Assembly (NCBI RefSeq): GCF_008365385.1 | Contig: NZ_QOVF01000002.1 | Coordinates: 558,001-622,000 of the forward strand | Origin: Halopseudomonas laoshanensis | GTDB lineage: Bacteria; Pseudomonadota; Gammaproteobacteria; Pseudomonadales; Pseudomonadaceae | Direction: 5' to 3' | DNA: 64,000 bases | Shown: positions 46,345-56,210 of the stretch, one piece after another | How positions within the stretch are numbered: position 1 is the stretch's first letter | How the letters are laid out: each line of letters opens with the position of its first letter | Notes under the pieces: generated by a model | The model's database searches: none | Seen by the model: only the letters and a program-made list of their open reading frames with translations | What the model was told of the DNA's origin: nothing | Translations under genes and position numbers: made by a program

Positions 46345-47250
46345 ATGCTGAGTTTTCTGCCTCATAGCCTACGCGGCGCCCTCGCGGCGCTGCTGCTGAT
46401 CCTCAATACACTCCTGTGTTTCAGCGTGTTGTTTCCACTATCGCTGATCAAACTGCTGCCGATCAAAAGCCTGCAGGTATTCTGCACCCGGCAGATCATC
46501 CGCATCGCCGAATTCTGGATGGCCTGCAACAGCGGCTGGATGGCTTTGACCGGCAACATCGAATGGGATATTCAGGGCCGCGAACGGCTGGATTACGACG
46601 GCTGGTATCTGGTCACCAGCAACCATCAGACCTGGGTCGATATTCTGGTATTGCAGCACAACTTCAATCGGCGCATGCCGATGCTCAAGTTCTTTCTCAA
46701 GCAGGAACTGATCTGGGTGCCGATCATTGGCATCTGCTGGTGGGCGCTGGATTTCCCGTTCATGAAACGCTACACCAAGGCCTATTTGGCACGGCATCCG
46801 GAAAAGGCCGGGCAGGATGTGGAAACCACGCGCAAGGCCTGTGAAAAATTCAAGACTACCCCGGTAGCGGTATTCAATTTTCTCGAAGGCACCCGACTGA
46901 CGCCAGCCAAGCATGCCGAGCAACAGTCACCCTACCGGCATCTGCTCAAACCCAAATCCGGTGGCATCGCCTTTGTACTCGATGCGATGGGGGAGCAGCT
47001 ACGTTCACTGGTGGATATCACCATCCATTACCCCGACGGCAGCCCGACTTTCTGGGACTTGCTCAGCGGACGTATCAGGAAGGTAGTGGTGCGCTGTCAG
47101 ATCAAGCCGATCCCAACTGAGATGCTGGGTGGCGACTATCGCCACGACGAAGTCTTCCGCGCCGACTTTCAGCGTTGGGTAAACCGTCTTTGGGAAGAGA
47201 AGGATCTGTTGCTGGACAAATTGCACCACGACTATCCGCCGGGATGCTAA
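46345..47250 (+). CDS. YihG-type 1-acyl-sn-glycerol-3-phosphate acyltransferase
   Basis: 301 residues: an N-terminal membrane region (LAALLLILNTLLCFSVLF), then TSNHQTWVDILVLQ (HX4D) and VFNFLEGTRLTPAK (the EGTR motif). It probably makes phosphatidic acid in membrane lipid synthesis. It starts 45 bases after pta. It is a general lipid gene and unlike the operon-bound PlsC enzyme at 20373. Confidence 0.9.
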   Translation: MLSFLPHSLRGALAALLLILNTLLCFSVLFPLSLIKLLPIKSLQVFCTRQIIRIAEFWMACNSGWMALTGNIEWDIQGRERLDYDGWYLVTSNHQTWVDILVLQHNFNRRMPMLKFFLKQELIWVPIIGICWWALDFPFMKRYTKAYLARHPEKAGQDVETTRKACEKFKTTPVAVFNFLEGTRLTPAKHAEQQSPYRHLLKPKSGGIAFVLDAMGEQLRSLVDITIHYPDGSPTFWDLLSGRIRKVVVRCQIKPIPTEMLGGDYRHDEVFRADFQRWVNRLWEEKDLLLDKLHHDYPPGC

Positions 47251-47271
47251 AGCAATCACTGAATCAGTACT

Positions 47272-47303
47272 GGCTCTACCGCAAGGAACTCCGCGGTAGA
47301 GCC
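47272..47303. terminator. Long hairpin between convergent acyltransferase and OmpA genes
   Basis: An 11-bp perfect stem (GGCTCTACCGC / GCGGTAGAGCC) with a 10-base loop lies in the convergent gap. There is no clear U-run, so function as a terminator is probable but not certain. Confidence 0.6.
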
Positions 47304-47313
47304 TATTACCTGG

Positions 47314-47982
47314 TTACAGCGGACGCAGGTTGATTTCCACGCGGCGGTTCTGAGCCCGGCCGGCCTGGGTATCATTGCTGGCGATAGGCTGATCCGGACC
47401 AGCACCACGGCTGCTGATGCGAGCGCCTGAGACACCCTGATTGGTCAGGTAAGAAGCAACGCTACCAGCGCGCTCCTGAGACAGACGACGGTTCAGATCC
47501 GCACCGCCAGTGCTGTCGGTATGCCCAACGATGTCGATACCGTTCTTGTCGAACTCCTTGAACACCTTGACCAGCGAGTTCAGCGTTGGGTAGAAGCTGC
47601 TTGATACGTCGGATGAGTTACTGGCGAAAGTGATATTGCCCGGCATAACCAATTGCAGGTTGTCGCCGTTGCGCACCACTTGCACACCTGTACCACTCAA
47701 CTCCTGGCGCAGACGAGCTTCCTGCTGATCAACGTAATAACCATAACCCGCTCCGGCAGCGCCGCCGACGGTCGCACCAATCAGTGCGCCTTTGGTACGG
47801 TCACTCTTGCTCGAAGTCGCTGCGCCCACCACGGCGCCAGCAGCAGCACCGCCCAGACCATAGATGGCTGACTTACCTGTTTCGCGCTCACCGGTGTAGG
47901 GGTTGGTAGTACACCCGACCAGCAAGACAGAGCAGAAGCCGGCAACAATCAAACCATGGGTTTTCGTGGCGTTGAATTTCAT
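47314..47982 (-). CDS. OmpA-family lipoprotein (YiaD-like)
   Basis: 222 residues: a lipoprotein signal ending VLLVGC (Cys about 24), a glycine-zipper segment (GLGGAAAGAVVGAATSSK, ALIGATVGGAAGAGYGYYV) and a C-terminal OmpA domain with HTDSTGGADLNRRLSQERA and RAQNRRVEINL. It anchors the outer membrane to peptidoglycan. The ATG at 47982 is preceded by AGGATTC. It is monocistronic. Confidence 0.9.
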   Translation of the reverse strand: MKFNATKTHGLIVAGFCSVLLVGCTTNPYTGERETGKSAIYGLGGAAAGAVVGAATSSKSDRTKGALIGATVGGAAGAGYGYYVDQQEARLRQELSGTGVQVVRNGDNLQLVMPGNITFASNSSDVSSSFYPTLNSLVKVFKEFDKNGIDIVGHTDSTGGADLNRRLSQERAGSVASYLTNQGVSGARISSRGAGPDQPIASNDTQAGRAQNRRVEINLRPL

Positions 47983-48085
47983 GAATGAATCCTTTGTTTT
48001 TTGAGTACTCGTGTCCAGAGGTTAGCATGCCAATCAACTGGCCCGCTGATATACAGACCACAAAGCCGGCATTTATTTCCTGAAC

Positions 48086-48727
48086 TCACGCGCGGATGAA
48101 CGGGTTACTGCGCATTTCATCGCCCAGCCGCGTATCGGCGCCGTGCCCGGTCACCACTACGGCCTCCTCGTCCAGACGGTAAAGCCGCTCGCGGATAGAC
48201 TTCTCGATCTGCCGATAATCCCCACCCCACAAATCGGTGCGGCCGATACCGCCGCGAAACAGCGTGTCACCGGCAATCAGCAGCTTGTCCTGCGGAAACC
48301 AGAAGCTCATCGACCCCGGCGTATGGCCTGGCGTATGCAAGGCCACCCCACAACCGCAGGCCAGCTCCTCATCATCGCTCAACCAGTGATCCGGCGCCGG
48401 AACCGGCACATAGGGCACGCCAAACAACTTGCACTGCATTTCCAGGTTATCCCAGAGGAACTGGTCTTCCTTGTGCAAATGCAGTGTGGCGCCGGTGGCC
48501 TTTTTCATCTCGCCGGAAGCCAGGAAGTGATCGAGGTGGGCATGCGTATGAATGATGCTCACTACCTTCAAACCCAGCGCGTCCAGCCGATCAAGAATCA
48601 ACTGGTGATCGCCGCCTGGATCAATCACCAAGGCTTTCTTGCTCACGGGGTCGCCGATGATGGTGCAGTTGCACTGCAACGGGCCCACGGGGAAGGTTTC
48701 GCGGATCAGCGCGGCAGCGTTTGTCAT
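48086..48727 (-). CDS. MBL-fold hydrolase, glyoxalase II-like
   Basis: 213 residues with the metal motif HTHAHLDH, further ligands in LHTPGHTPGSMSF and AGDTLFRGGIGRTD, and VTGHGADT near the end, the pattern of hydroxyacylglutathione hydrolase-like enzymes. Its exact substrate is not fixed by the motifs; the C-terminal glutathione domain of true GloB is missing. ATG 48727 is typical. It is 31 bases downstream of the symporter. Confidence 0.88.
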   Translation of the reverse strand: MTNAAALIRETFPVGPLQCNCTIIGDPVSKKALVIDPGGDHQLILDRLDALGLKVVSIIHTHAHLDHFLASGEMKKATGATLHLHKEDQFLWDNLEMQCKLFGVPYVPVPAPDHWLSDDEELACGCGVALHTPGHTPGSMSFWFPQDKLLIAGDTLFRGGIGRTDLWGGDYRQIEKSIRERLYRLDEEAVVVTGHGADTRLGDEMRSNPFIRA

Positions 48728-48758
48728 AGTCCTTCAGTTCCTGTTTTCAGCGCCTTCA

Positions 48759-49997
48759 TCAACTCTCCTCGCCCCGGTGCACCAGCTTGTCTACCACCAG
48801 GCTACCAACGATATCGCCTTCGACGTTGATCGCAGTGCGCACGGTGTCGAGTAGGCGATCAATTGGCAGCAGTATGGCAATGGCTTCGGCGGGCAGGCCA
48901 ACCGCTTGCAACACCATGACCATGGTCACCATGCCGGCACTGGGGATGCCGGGAGCGCCGGTGGAAGCGATCATCGCGGTAAAGAACACCACCATCTGCT
49001 GCGCGAAGCTCAACTCGATGCCAACCAGATTGGCGACGAACAGTGCCGCTGCCGCTTCGTAGAGCGCGGTGCCATCCATATTCATGGTCGCTCCGAGCGG
49101 CAGGACAAAGCCGGCGATGCTGCGCCGCACCTGCAGATTCTGTTCAGCGCAGCGCAATGAAATTGGCAGTGTGGCGGCGCTGGAGCTGGTGGCGAAGGCG
49201 GTAATCAGCGCCTCGCGCGAGCCACGCCAGAACCACAGCGGCGACTTGCCGGTAACCAGGAACAGGATGCCCGGAAGGATGACGATGCCGTGGAACAGCG
49301 TGGTGGCGAACACCAGCACGATAAAGCCGAGCATGGTCACCAACAACGAGGCGTCCTGCTCCGCTACCAGCCGGATCAGTAGTGCCAGAATCCCCAGCGG
49401 CGCCAGGCGCATGATCCAGCCGATCACCTGCAGCAGCAACTCGAGAAACTCCTGCATCAGGCGCAATATGCCCTGATAGCGCTCTCCGCCCGCTACCAGC
49501 GCAATGCCGATAAACAGCGCGAACACCACAATCGCAAGGATGCTGCCGTTGGCGAAGGCGGCAAAGGGATTCTGAAACAGGTTGGCAAAAAAGTGCAGGA
49601 AGAACTCGGGCATGGTCAGTTGCCGGGCCTCGAACGCGTCCATCGCATCGGCAAACAGGGTGATGGGCAGATCGGCGCCGGGCTTGAAGATATTCGCCGC
49701 CAGCAGCGCGACCAGCATCGCCAGTGACAGGGTAATGACGAAATACACCAGCGTGGTGATCCACACCCGATTGACCTGATGATGGGCCTGCAGGTTGGCG
49801 ACGCCGACGACAATGGAGGTAAAGATTAGCGGCACCAGAATCATCTTCAACATGCCGATGAAGATGCTGCCAATCAGCGTGCTGGCGTAGAGCACACCCG
49901 AACGCACACCTTGCTCGGCAGGCAAAAAGCCCAGCCCCCAGCCAATCAGAACACCCAAACAGGCGGCAATCAGTATCTGACGATTCAGGCTGGGCAT
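48759..49997 (-). CDS. Dicarboxylate/amino acid:cation symporter (DAACS family)
   Basis: 412 residues, about eight helices with two hairpin loops. The hallmark motifs are ATSSSAATLPISLRC (HP1 serine-rich) and NMDGTALYEAAAALFVAN, with GAPGIPSAGMVTMVMVL. It takes up C4-dicarboxylates or glutamate using Na+ or H+. Start ATG 49997 (MPSLNRQILIAACLGVLIG). It shares strand with the MBL hydrolase downstream. Confidence 0.93.
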   Translation of the reverse strand: MPSLNRQILIAACLGVLIGWGLGFLPAEQGVRSGVLYASTLIGSIFIGMLKMILVPLIFTSIVVGVANLQAHHQVNRVWITTLVYFVITLSLAMLVALLAANIFKPGADLPITLFADAMDAFEARQLTMPEFFLHFFANLFQNPFAAFANGSILAIVVFALFIGIALVAGGERYQGILRLMQEFLELLLQVIGWIMRLAPLGILALLIRLVAEQDASLLVTMLGFIVLVFATTLFHGIVILPGILFLVTGKSPLWFWRGSREALITAFATSSSAATLPISLRCAEQNLQVRRSIAGFVLPLGATMNMDGTALYEAAAALFVANLVGIELSFAQQMVVFFTAMIASTGAPGIPSAGMVTMVMVLQAVGLPAEAIAILLPIDRLLDTVRTAINVEGDIVGSLVVDKLVHRGEES

Positions 49998-50073
49998 GGG
50001 CTCGCTCTCCGCGGGTCTGGCGAATTATTCATTTCAAAGGAATTTCAAGAATACATCAATTGGCCTGCATGGC

Positions 50074-51624
50074 TTAATGCGTTGCGCTCAGCACCGGCAA
50101 GTGACGCAGAAAGCGCGCCGTTAATACAGCGGTCAAGAACATGATCAATGCCCCAATGATGGCATTGGTGTGCAGGGCGGCGCTAAAGGCCTGTTGCACA
50201 GCCAGCAGCAGATCCGCCGCCGACTCGGCCGGCAATCGGGCAATCACGCCCAACGCACCACCGATGGTATCAATGGCGATCTCAGCCTGATCCACCGGTA
50301 CGCTGGCAGGAATGCTGTCGGTCATCTGTCGACGGTATACCGCAGCGCCGATGCTGCCGATCACCGCAATGCCCATGGCCATACCCAGCTCCGTGGCAGT
50401 TTCCGAGGTTGCCGAAGCCGCTCCGGCTTTCTCGGCTGGCGCCGAACCTATTACCAGATCAGTACCCAGGATCATCATCGGCATGATGCCCACGCCCATG
50501 ATGATGGTGCCGGCCACCAACCACCAGACGGTGGCCATGTCATTGACCAGCATCATGCACACGAAGCCAAGCACCGCGAGCAGCAAACCGCCGCTGACCA
50601 GATGCGACGGCTTGATCCGCCGCGCCATGCGCGGCACCAGTAGCGACAACAGCACCTGGATAACCGCCGAGGGCACCATCAGCACGCCTGCCCATAAGGG
50701 AGACAACCCAAGTACACCCTGCAGGTATTGAAAGACCATCAGCCAGGTCCCTGACAACGCCAGGATGGTCAGCATCATGGCGACCACCGAGGTGCTGAAA
50801 GCACGATTGGCGAACAGCCGCAGATCGAACATCGGCTCCGTCAGAGCGCGCTGACGACGGATGAATACCCAGCCGATCAACACCCCGGCGAGCACCGCGA
50901 CGCACACCACCAGGCTGATGCCATCGCGTGCCAGCTCCTTGATGCCATACACCAGAGACAGGAAGGTCGAGATACAGAGCAGCGCACTGGTGATATCCAG
51001 CCGCCCGGCTTTTCTATCTTTGCATTCGGGCAGCAGCAATGGCCCGGCGACCAGCAACAGCAGCATGACCGGTACGCCCAACAGAAACACCGAACCCCAC
51101 CAGAAGAACTCCAGCAAGGCGCCACCCACCAGTGGTCCCAGCGCGCTGCCGACCAGAAAGCCGGTCATCCACACGGTAATCGCGAAGGTGCGCTCTGACG
51201 GCACCTCGAACAGCTCGCGGATCAGCGACAGCGTCGAGGGCATCAGCGTGGCGCCGGAGATACCCAGTAAAGCGCGGGTCAGAATCAGCATATTGGCCGA
51301 GGTGGAAAAGGCTGCTAGTACGGAAGCCACGCCAAACGCCGCGGCGCCCATCAGCAGCAGTTTACGCCGGCCGATGCGGTCGCCCAGTGTGCCCATAGTG
51401 ATCAGAAAACCGGCAATCATGAAGCCGTAGGTATCCAGAATCCACAGCAGTTGCGAGCTGGTGGGCTGCAAATCGGCGCTCAGATGCGGCGCCGCCAGAT
51501 GCAGCACGGTCATGTCCAGCGCCAGTAACAGTGTGGGTAGAACCAGCACGGCCAGGCCCCACCACTCGCGGCGACCGGCGGAACGGGGAGCAACGACTTC
51601 GGAGGTGAGATGGGTGGCCAACAT
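50074..51624 (-). CDS. MFS transporter, DHA2 (EmrB/QacA) type
   Basis: 516 residues with about 14 transmembrane helices; motif A-like GDRIGRRKLLL, motif C-like GFLVGSALGPLVGGALL. Such proteins export toxic hydrophobic compounds. I start it at ATG 51624; a TTG 7 codons upstream is also possible. It follows the LuxR-type gene on the same strand by 80 bases, but regulation by that protein is not shown. Substrate unknown. Confidence 0.9.
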   Translation of the reverse strand: MLATHLTSEVVAPRSAGRREWWGLAVLVLPTLLLALDMTVLHLAAPHLSADLQPTSSQLLWILDTYGFMIAGFLITMGTLGDRIGRRKLLLMGAAAFGVASVLAAFSTSANMLILTRALLGISGATLMPSTLSLIRELFEVPSERTFAITVWMTGFLVGSALGPLVGGALLEFFWWGSVFLLGVPVMLLLLVAGPLLLPECKDRKAGRLDITSALLCISTFLSLVYGIKELARDGISLVVCVAVLAGVLIGWVFIRRQRALTEPMFDLRLFANRAFSTSVVAMMLTILALSGTWLMVFQYLQGVLGLSPLWAGVLMVPSAVIQVLLSLLVPRMARRIKPSHLVSGGLLLAVLGFVCMMLVNDMATVWWLVAGTIIMGVGIMPMMILGTDLVIGSAPAEKAGAASATSETATELGMAMGIAVIGSIGAAVYRRQMTDSIPASVPVDQAEIAIDTIGGALGVIARLPAESAADLLLAVQQAFSAALHTNAIIGALIMFLTAVLTARFLRHLPVLSATH

Positions 51625-51704
51625 GACTTGTCTAGACGCCTTCAATCAGAATCAGGCGCTGCTTTATAACGCTTGCAGCCAGGTTGCGCAATCATGGCGC
51701 GGCG

Positions 51705-54440
51705 CTACTCGAGCAGACCCAGCACCTTGGCTTGTGCCACGGCTTGAGTGCGCCGCTCCACACCCAACTTGTTATTGATACGCCGCGCGTGGCTTTTCAC
51801 TGTGTGCAGCGAAATGAACAGCGCCTCGCTGATCTGCTGATTGGAATAGCCTTGAGCGATACAGCGCAGCACGTCCAGCTCGCGGGTGCTGAGTGAGTCC
51901 TGCAGCGTGGCGGCGATAGTCTGCCCGTCCGGCCGGTCGATGGTCGGCAGCGTACCCAGCAGCCGGTCACGCAGACGCGATGCCGGTGCGCGCGCTAACG
52001 AATCCACCAGGCCAGGTGGTGCCTGATGCAGCAGGGGCAGAAAGGGTCCGCTGATATTGTCTTCGACCGCCAGCGCGAGTGCGGCTAACAGGATCTTTTC
52101 CGCTTCCATCGGCCGCTGCAGGCGATACAGCATGCGCACCAGCAGCGCCATCACCGACAGCGCCTGCAGATGCTGCCCGCCGTGCTGCAATTGGCTTAAC
52201 AGTGCGCGCAATACGCTTTCGGCCGCCACCTGCTCGCCGCGTGACCAGAGCAGCCGCGCATACACACGTTCAATCAACACCGGCAGGGCATGAAAAAACA
52301 TCGGCGGCGCGGCGGGATTTTCCAGGCAATAAGTCTGACGCAGACGCGGCAGCCAATGTTCGGCCAGGTCGTGACGGCCGGAGGTAATCCACAGATCGCT
52401 TTTCAGCGCGGTACCCCAACCCAGGTAATACACCGGCGGAATATCCCACTGGTGCATCAGCCGTTCGGCCTCGGTCAGGGTTTCGAACGCGAGTCCATCT
52501 CCGCCGCGCATCTGCGCTTGCATGCCGGCCAGAAGACAGTAACCCGGCAGCACGTGCACATCACGACAATCCCGTGCTTCCTCAATGCCCTGGCGCAGCA
52601 GTTCCATGGCCTCGTCGTTGTCACCCAAGAGGCCAAGCAGATAACCGTGATACACGGTTAACCGCGCGCGCACCGGCAAACCCTGCGGATGGACCATGCC
52701 GGCCAGCAACCGGCGTTGACCGGCAACCGCTTGCAACGCCCTGGCGACCTGGCCACGCGCCTGCATCAGGCGTGCGCGCATCAGCACCGCCTGCGCTTCG
52801 AGCAACGGATCAGTCACCCGTTGCGCCAACTCAAGCGCCGAGCGTGCCCAATGCCGCGCGGCATCTATGTGCTGCGCGCACAGCTCGCTATCGGCCAAGG
52901 TCAGCATCGCCATCACCCGGCTGCCCGCTTCGCGATCATCCAGGCAGGCCAGGGCCTGATGAGCACAGAGCATGGCCTCTTCCAAATGCCCGGCAGAGCG
53001 TGCCAGAAACGCCTTGAGGGCCAATGCCTGGCCCAGCAGGCAGCGCTGCTGATAGGCATCCGGCTGCGGCAAAAAATGTTGCAACCGTTGCAGCATCGCT
53101 TGCGCCTCCTCCAACTGGCAGGCCAGCGCCAGAGTCCAGGCGTGCACCATCACCAACCGCGCGGAGCTGCCCTGCAAGACCCCGGGTAACTCCGCCTTCC
53201 AGCGCAGCAGCGTGCCGACATGTTGCTCGGCCAATAACCGATCCAGCGACAAGTGTTGTACCAGGCTGGCCGCTTCATCCGGACGCTCAGCGGCAAGCGC
53301 CTGCTCTACCGCATCGGCAATCCGCCCCTGTTGGCGGAACCAGTCGCAGGCGCGCAGATGCATCTGCAATCGCTCGCGCGGATGTTCGCTCGCGCCGCGC
53401 TCGCGCAGCACATCGGAGAACAGATGATGAAAGCGGTACCACTTGCCTTCGCGATCCAGCGGCACCAGAAACACCTGATGCTGGGTCAGGTAGTGGATGA
53501 TCTGCTGGCTGTCCTGCGCCTGCCGCACGTGGTCGCACAGTTCGATGGTGAAACGATCAAACCAGGCTATTTGCTGCAGGAACTGCTGCACTGCCGGCGG
53601 CTGATGCAGAATGACCTCTTCCAGCAGATATTCGCCGATCAACTGTTCGGGCTGAGTATCCGTTGCATCACGCAAATGGTGTCGACCGCCGCGCGCATGG
53701 TCCGCCTGTTGCGCGGTCATCGCCAATAACCGCAGCCCGGCAATCCAGCCTTCGTTGCGTTGCAGAATGTGCCGCAACCATTGTGGTTCGGCGCCAGCCA
53801 GGCCAGCACTGTCGAGAAAGGCGGCCGCCGCCTCGCGACTCAGACGCAAGTGCTTTTCGCCGATTTCCAGCAGTTGGTTGCCCAGCCGCAAACGGGCCAG
53901 ATGCCAATCCGGCCGCCGTCGGCCAGTGATCAACAACTGAAAGCCCTGGGGCAGTTGCTCAAGCAGCAGCGCACACAGCCGGTCGGTCTGTGGCCCGCAG
54001 ATCAGGTGGTAATCATCCAGCACCAGCAGCACTGGCGTATCGGCGTTATGCACACGGCGCAGATCCTGCAGAAGCGAGGTGACCAATTGTTCGCTACCCA
54101 GCGGCTGATGACTCTGCTGCTGGCCGAGAAGCTCAAGCTCCTTGCCGCCCAACGAGGGGTAGAGCGTGCGCAACCCCTGAATCAAACTACGCAGTAGCTG
54201 CCCCTGCTCGCCATCCTGGGGATCCAGAGACAGCCAGATAGAGCGCCAGGGCGCAGATAGCTGTTCGGAATACTCAATGGCTAAAGTCGTTTTGCCAAAA
54301 CCGGCGGGGGCGCAGACGAGAATCAGCCGACGTTGGGCGGCTTGCTGTAGAAGGGCTACCAGTGCAGGACGTGACAAATGGTCCGGTGGAAGCGGCGGAC
54401 GAAATATCTTGCCGGGGATGGGTGCGATCGAGGTAGCCAT
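51705..54440 (-). CDS. Large MalT-type LuxR family ATP-binding activator
   Basis: 911 residues (STAND class): Walker A APAGFGKTT (about 44-52), an arginine-rich ATPase region, a long TPR-like middle, and a C-terminal LuxR HTH LSTRELDVLRCIAQGYSNQQ followed by LHTVKSHARRINNKLGVE (about 845-905). MalT-type proteins bind an inducer and ATP, oligomerise and activate promoters. ATG 54440 (MATSIAPIPGK) is the likely start. The nearby DUF1329 and acyl-CoA ligase genes share an upstream element and are good candidate targets (inference). Confidence 0.92.
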   Translation of the reverse strand: MATSIAPIPGKIFRPPLPPDHLSRPALVALLQQAAQRRLILVCAPAGFGKTTLAIEYSEQLSAPWRSIWLSLDPQDGEQGQLLRSLIQGLRTLYPSLGGKELELLGQQQSHQPLGSEQLVTSLLQDLRRVHNADTPVLLVLDDYHLICGPQTDRLCALLLEQLPQGFQLLITGRRRPDWHLARLRLGNQLLEIGEKHLRLSREAAAAFLDSAGLAGAEPQWLRHILQRNEGWIAGLRLLAMTAQQADHARGGRHHLRDATDTQPEQLIGEYLLEEVILHQPPAVQQFLQQIAWFDRFTIELCDHVRQAQDSQQIIHYLTQHQVFLVPLDREGKWYRFHHLFSDVLRERGASEHPRERLQMHLRACDWFRQQGRIADAVEQALAAERPDEAASLVQHLSLDRLLAEQHVGTLLRWKAELPGVLQGSSARLVMVHAWTLALACQLEEAQAMLQRLQHFLPQPDAYQQRCLLGQALALKAFLARSAGHLEEAMLCAHQALACLDDREAGSRVMAMLTLADSELCAQHIDAARHWARSALELAQRVTDPLLEAQAVLMRARLMQARGQVARALQAVAGQRRLLAGMVHPQGLPVRARLTVYHGYLLGLLGDNDEAMELLRQGIEEARDCRDVHVLPGYCLLAGMQAQMRGGDGLAFETLTEAERLMHQWDIPPVYYLGWGTALKSDLWITSGRHDLAEHWLPRLRQTYCLENPAAPPMFFHALPVLIERVYARLLWSRGEQVAAESVLRALLSQLQHGGQHLQALSVMALLVRMLYRLQRPMEAEKILLAALALAVEDNISGPFLPLLHQAPPGLVDSLARAPASRLRDRLLGTLPTIDRPDGQTIAATLQDSLSTRELDVLRCIAQGYSNQQISEALFISLHTVKSHARRINNKLGVERRTQAVAQAKVLGLLE

Positions 54441-54491
54441 GCCGCCAAGTGTATCGGCATGGTCCTCAGGCTGTCTTGTCGATTTGTAACA

Positions 54492-54522
54492 GACCCCAAC
54501 CAGCATCAAGCTGGCTGGGGTC
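54492..54522 (-). terminator. Hairpin after the DUF1329 gene
   Basis: GACCCCA-n-CCAGC and its complement flank a 5-base loop, 25 bases beyond the DUF1329 stop. No U-run, so it may slow or protect the transcript end. Confidence 0.5.
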
Positions 54523-54546
54523 AATCGGCATTAGCCGTATGCAGTC

Positions 54547-55908
54547 TTAGCGAACGCCGGACTGACGCAGAGCTGCGGGAGTGAAGTCGGTGGAGCTGGC
54601 TTTGTGCTCGTAGTTGTAGTCGCCAGACTCCTCGTTGTTCATACCCATGGCCAGGTAACGGCCGGCAACCAGGTCATACAGGGTCTCGGCGGCGAAGCCA
54701 GGAACCTGCGCCTTGTAGCGATGCAGAGCGTGAGCCTCGGCTACACGCCAGAGCTCGCCACGGCCATCGTAATGATCGATGTGGCCAGCCTGCCAGGAAT
54801 CCTCGTCAATGAAGAAGTGACGCTTGGCGTAAATGTGACGCTCGCCTTCCTTGACGGTGGCAACCACTTCCCAGGTGCGATGCAGTTCATAGCGCGCCAG
54901 CTCGGGGTTGAGGTGGCCGGGCTGGATCAGGTCATCGTACTTCACGTCGGGCGAACCCATGCGATAGCTGTTGTAGGCAATGTACTGCTCTTTCTTGCCA
55001 ACCAGTTCCCAGTCGTAACGATCAGGTGCGCCGTTGTACATGTCCAGGTTATCGGAAGTACGCATGCCGTCAGCTGCGGTGCCCGGGCCGTCATAGGACA
55101 CTTGCGGAGCGCGACGTACGCGGCGTTGGCCGGCGTTGTAAATCCACGCCATACGCGGGGTGGCAACCTGGTCAACTGTTTCGTGCACCAGCAGTACGTT
55201 CCCAGCCAGACGGCCTGGATCAGTTACCTGCTGCTTGAAGTAGTAGAGGATATTACCCATGGTGTCGGCGTTGTAATCGGTCAGCCCCTGGGGCAGCACG
55301 TATTCTTCAACGAAACGGACGATGGTGTAGTTACCATTGGTTTGCGGCGTCGCCTGAGTGACGATGCGCTGCAAAGAGTCACCACGGTAGCGGGTGATGT
55401 GGTTCCAGATCACTTCCAGGCCGTTGGACGGGATCGGAAAGGCAATGGCCTTATCGTAACCGGTCACACCGTTACCACCCTGAACCAGCTTGGAGTTGGT
55501 GGCGTTGCGCTTGGCGGCTTCGTAGATGGCGTCCGGTAGCGCAACACTGCGGCGGCTTTCGTAGACCGGCATCTTGAAGGTTTCAGGATAGCGCTTGAAC
55601 ATGGCGATCTGACCGGGGGCCAGATTGTCCTGATACTCTTCGTAGTTGGCCGCGGTGATCTCGAACAACGGCTTGTCGTCGGCGTAAGGATTTGCGCTGA
55701 AGCCCTTGGCATCAATGGCCGCGGCGTCAGTGGCCAAACCGCCGGTCCACTCGGGAATGGTGCCGGACGCATTGCCGGCTTTCTCGGCGCCAATGGGCGT
55801 GAGGCTATTGCCCAGCTCGGCGGCCTGCTCTGCAGTGGCGGCCACGCTGGAGGCGCTGAAGGCCATGGCAGAAGCTACCAGGGCGCTATAGACCAAATTC
55901 AGTTTCAT
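54547..55908 (-). CDS. DUF1329 domain secreted protein
   Basis: 453 residues with a signal peptide (LVYSALVASAMAFSASSVAA). The mature part fits DUF1329: GNSLTPIGAEKAGNASGTIP, EWTGGL, PIPSNGLEVIWNHI TRYRG (read with one break) and VPGFAAETLYDL. DUF1329 proteins are exported and often neighbour lipid or fatty-acid degradation genes; function unknown, but sometimes thought to be outer membrane lipid-related. Start ATG 55908 follows GAAAGATT. Its promoter holds the element shared with the acyl-CoA ligase. Confidence 0.88.
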   Translation of the reverse strand: MKLNLVYSALVASAMAFSASSVAATAEQAAELGNSLTPIGAEKAGNASGTIPEWTGGLATDAAAIDAKGFSANPYADDKPLFEITAANYEEYQDNLAPGQIAMFKRYPETFKMPVYESRRSVALPDAIYEAAKRNATNSKLVQGGNGVTGYDKAIAFPIPSNGLEVIWNHITRYRGDSLQRIVTQATPQTNGNYTIVRFVEEYVLPQGLTDYNADTMGNILYYFKQQVTDPGRLAGNVLLVHETVDQVATPRMAWIYNAGQRRVRRAPQVSYDGPGTAADGMRTSDNLDMYNGAPDRYDWELVGKKEQYIAYNSYRMGSPDVKYDDLIQPGHLNPELARYELHRTWEVVATVKEGERHIYAKRHFFIDEDSWQAGHIDHYDGRGELWRVAEAHALHRYKAQVPGFAAETLYDLVAGRYLAMGMNNEESGDYNYEHKASSTDFTPAALRQSGVR

Positions 55909-56022
55909 AATCTTTCTCTACTGGCTGAGGCCGGCAATAAATGCCGACACAGTGATCGGTCGTTCGGGCCGAGAAAACCTGCATATGACAATACAGTTAA
56001 GCACACGTCCACGAACAGCCGC

Positions 56023-56068
56023 GCACTATAGCCAAGCGCCACCCGGGGGTGATCCGTCCAAAGTATGA
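56023..56068 (-). promoter_or_regulatory. Promoter element of the DUF1329 gene, copy 1 of a shared motif
   Basis: On the minus strand TCATACTTTGGA (56068-56057) lies 19 bases before GCTTGGCTATAGTGC (56037-56023), whose TATAGT is a plausible -10. There is no -35 consensus, so the first block sits where an activator would bind (about -44). Confidence 0.7.
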
Positions 56069-56123
56069 TTTTGTCTCACGCAGGAATGGGGAAAAACACC
56101 AACAAGGAGGCCCGAAAAGTCAG

Positions 56124-56148
56124 AGGGATGGCATGAATTGCCATCCCT
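56124..56148. terminator. Hairpin downstream of the acyl-CoA ligase
   Basis: AGGGATGGC and GCCATCCCT form a 9-bp perfect stem with a 7-base loop in the gap between the ligase stop and the DUF1329 promoter. On the minus strand CTGACTTTT follows, so it is a fair terminator for the ligase. Confidence 0.65.
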
Positions 56149-56210
56149 CGACTGAGCCCGCCAGCGGCTTGACGCTAAGTGTTACCGCGCCAAATTGCCG
56201 CTGAAGCGCA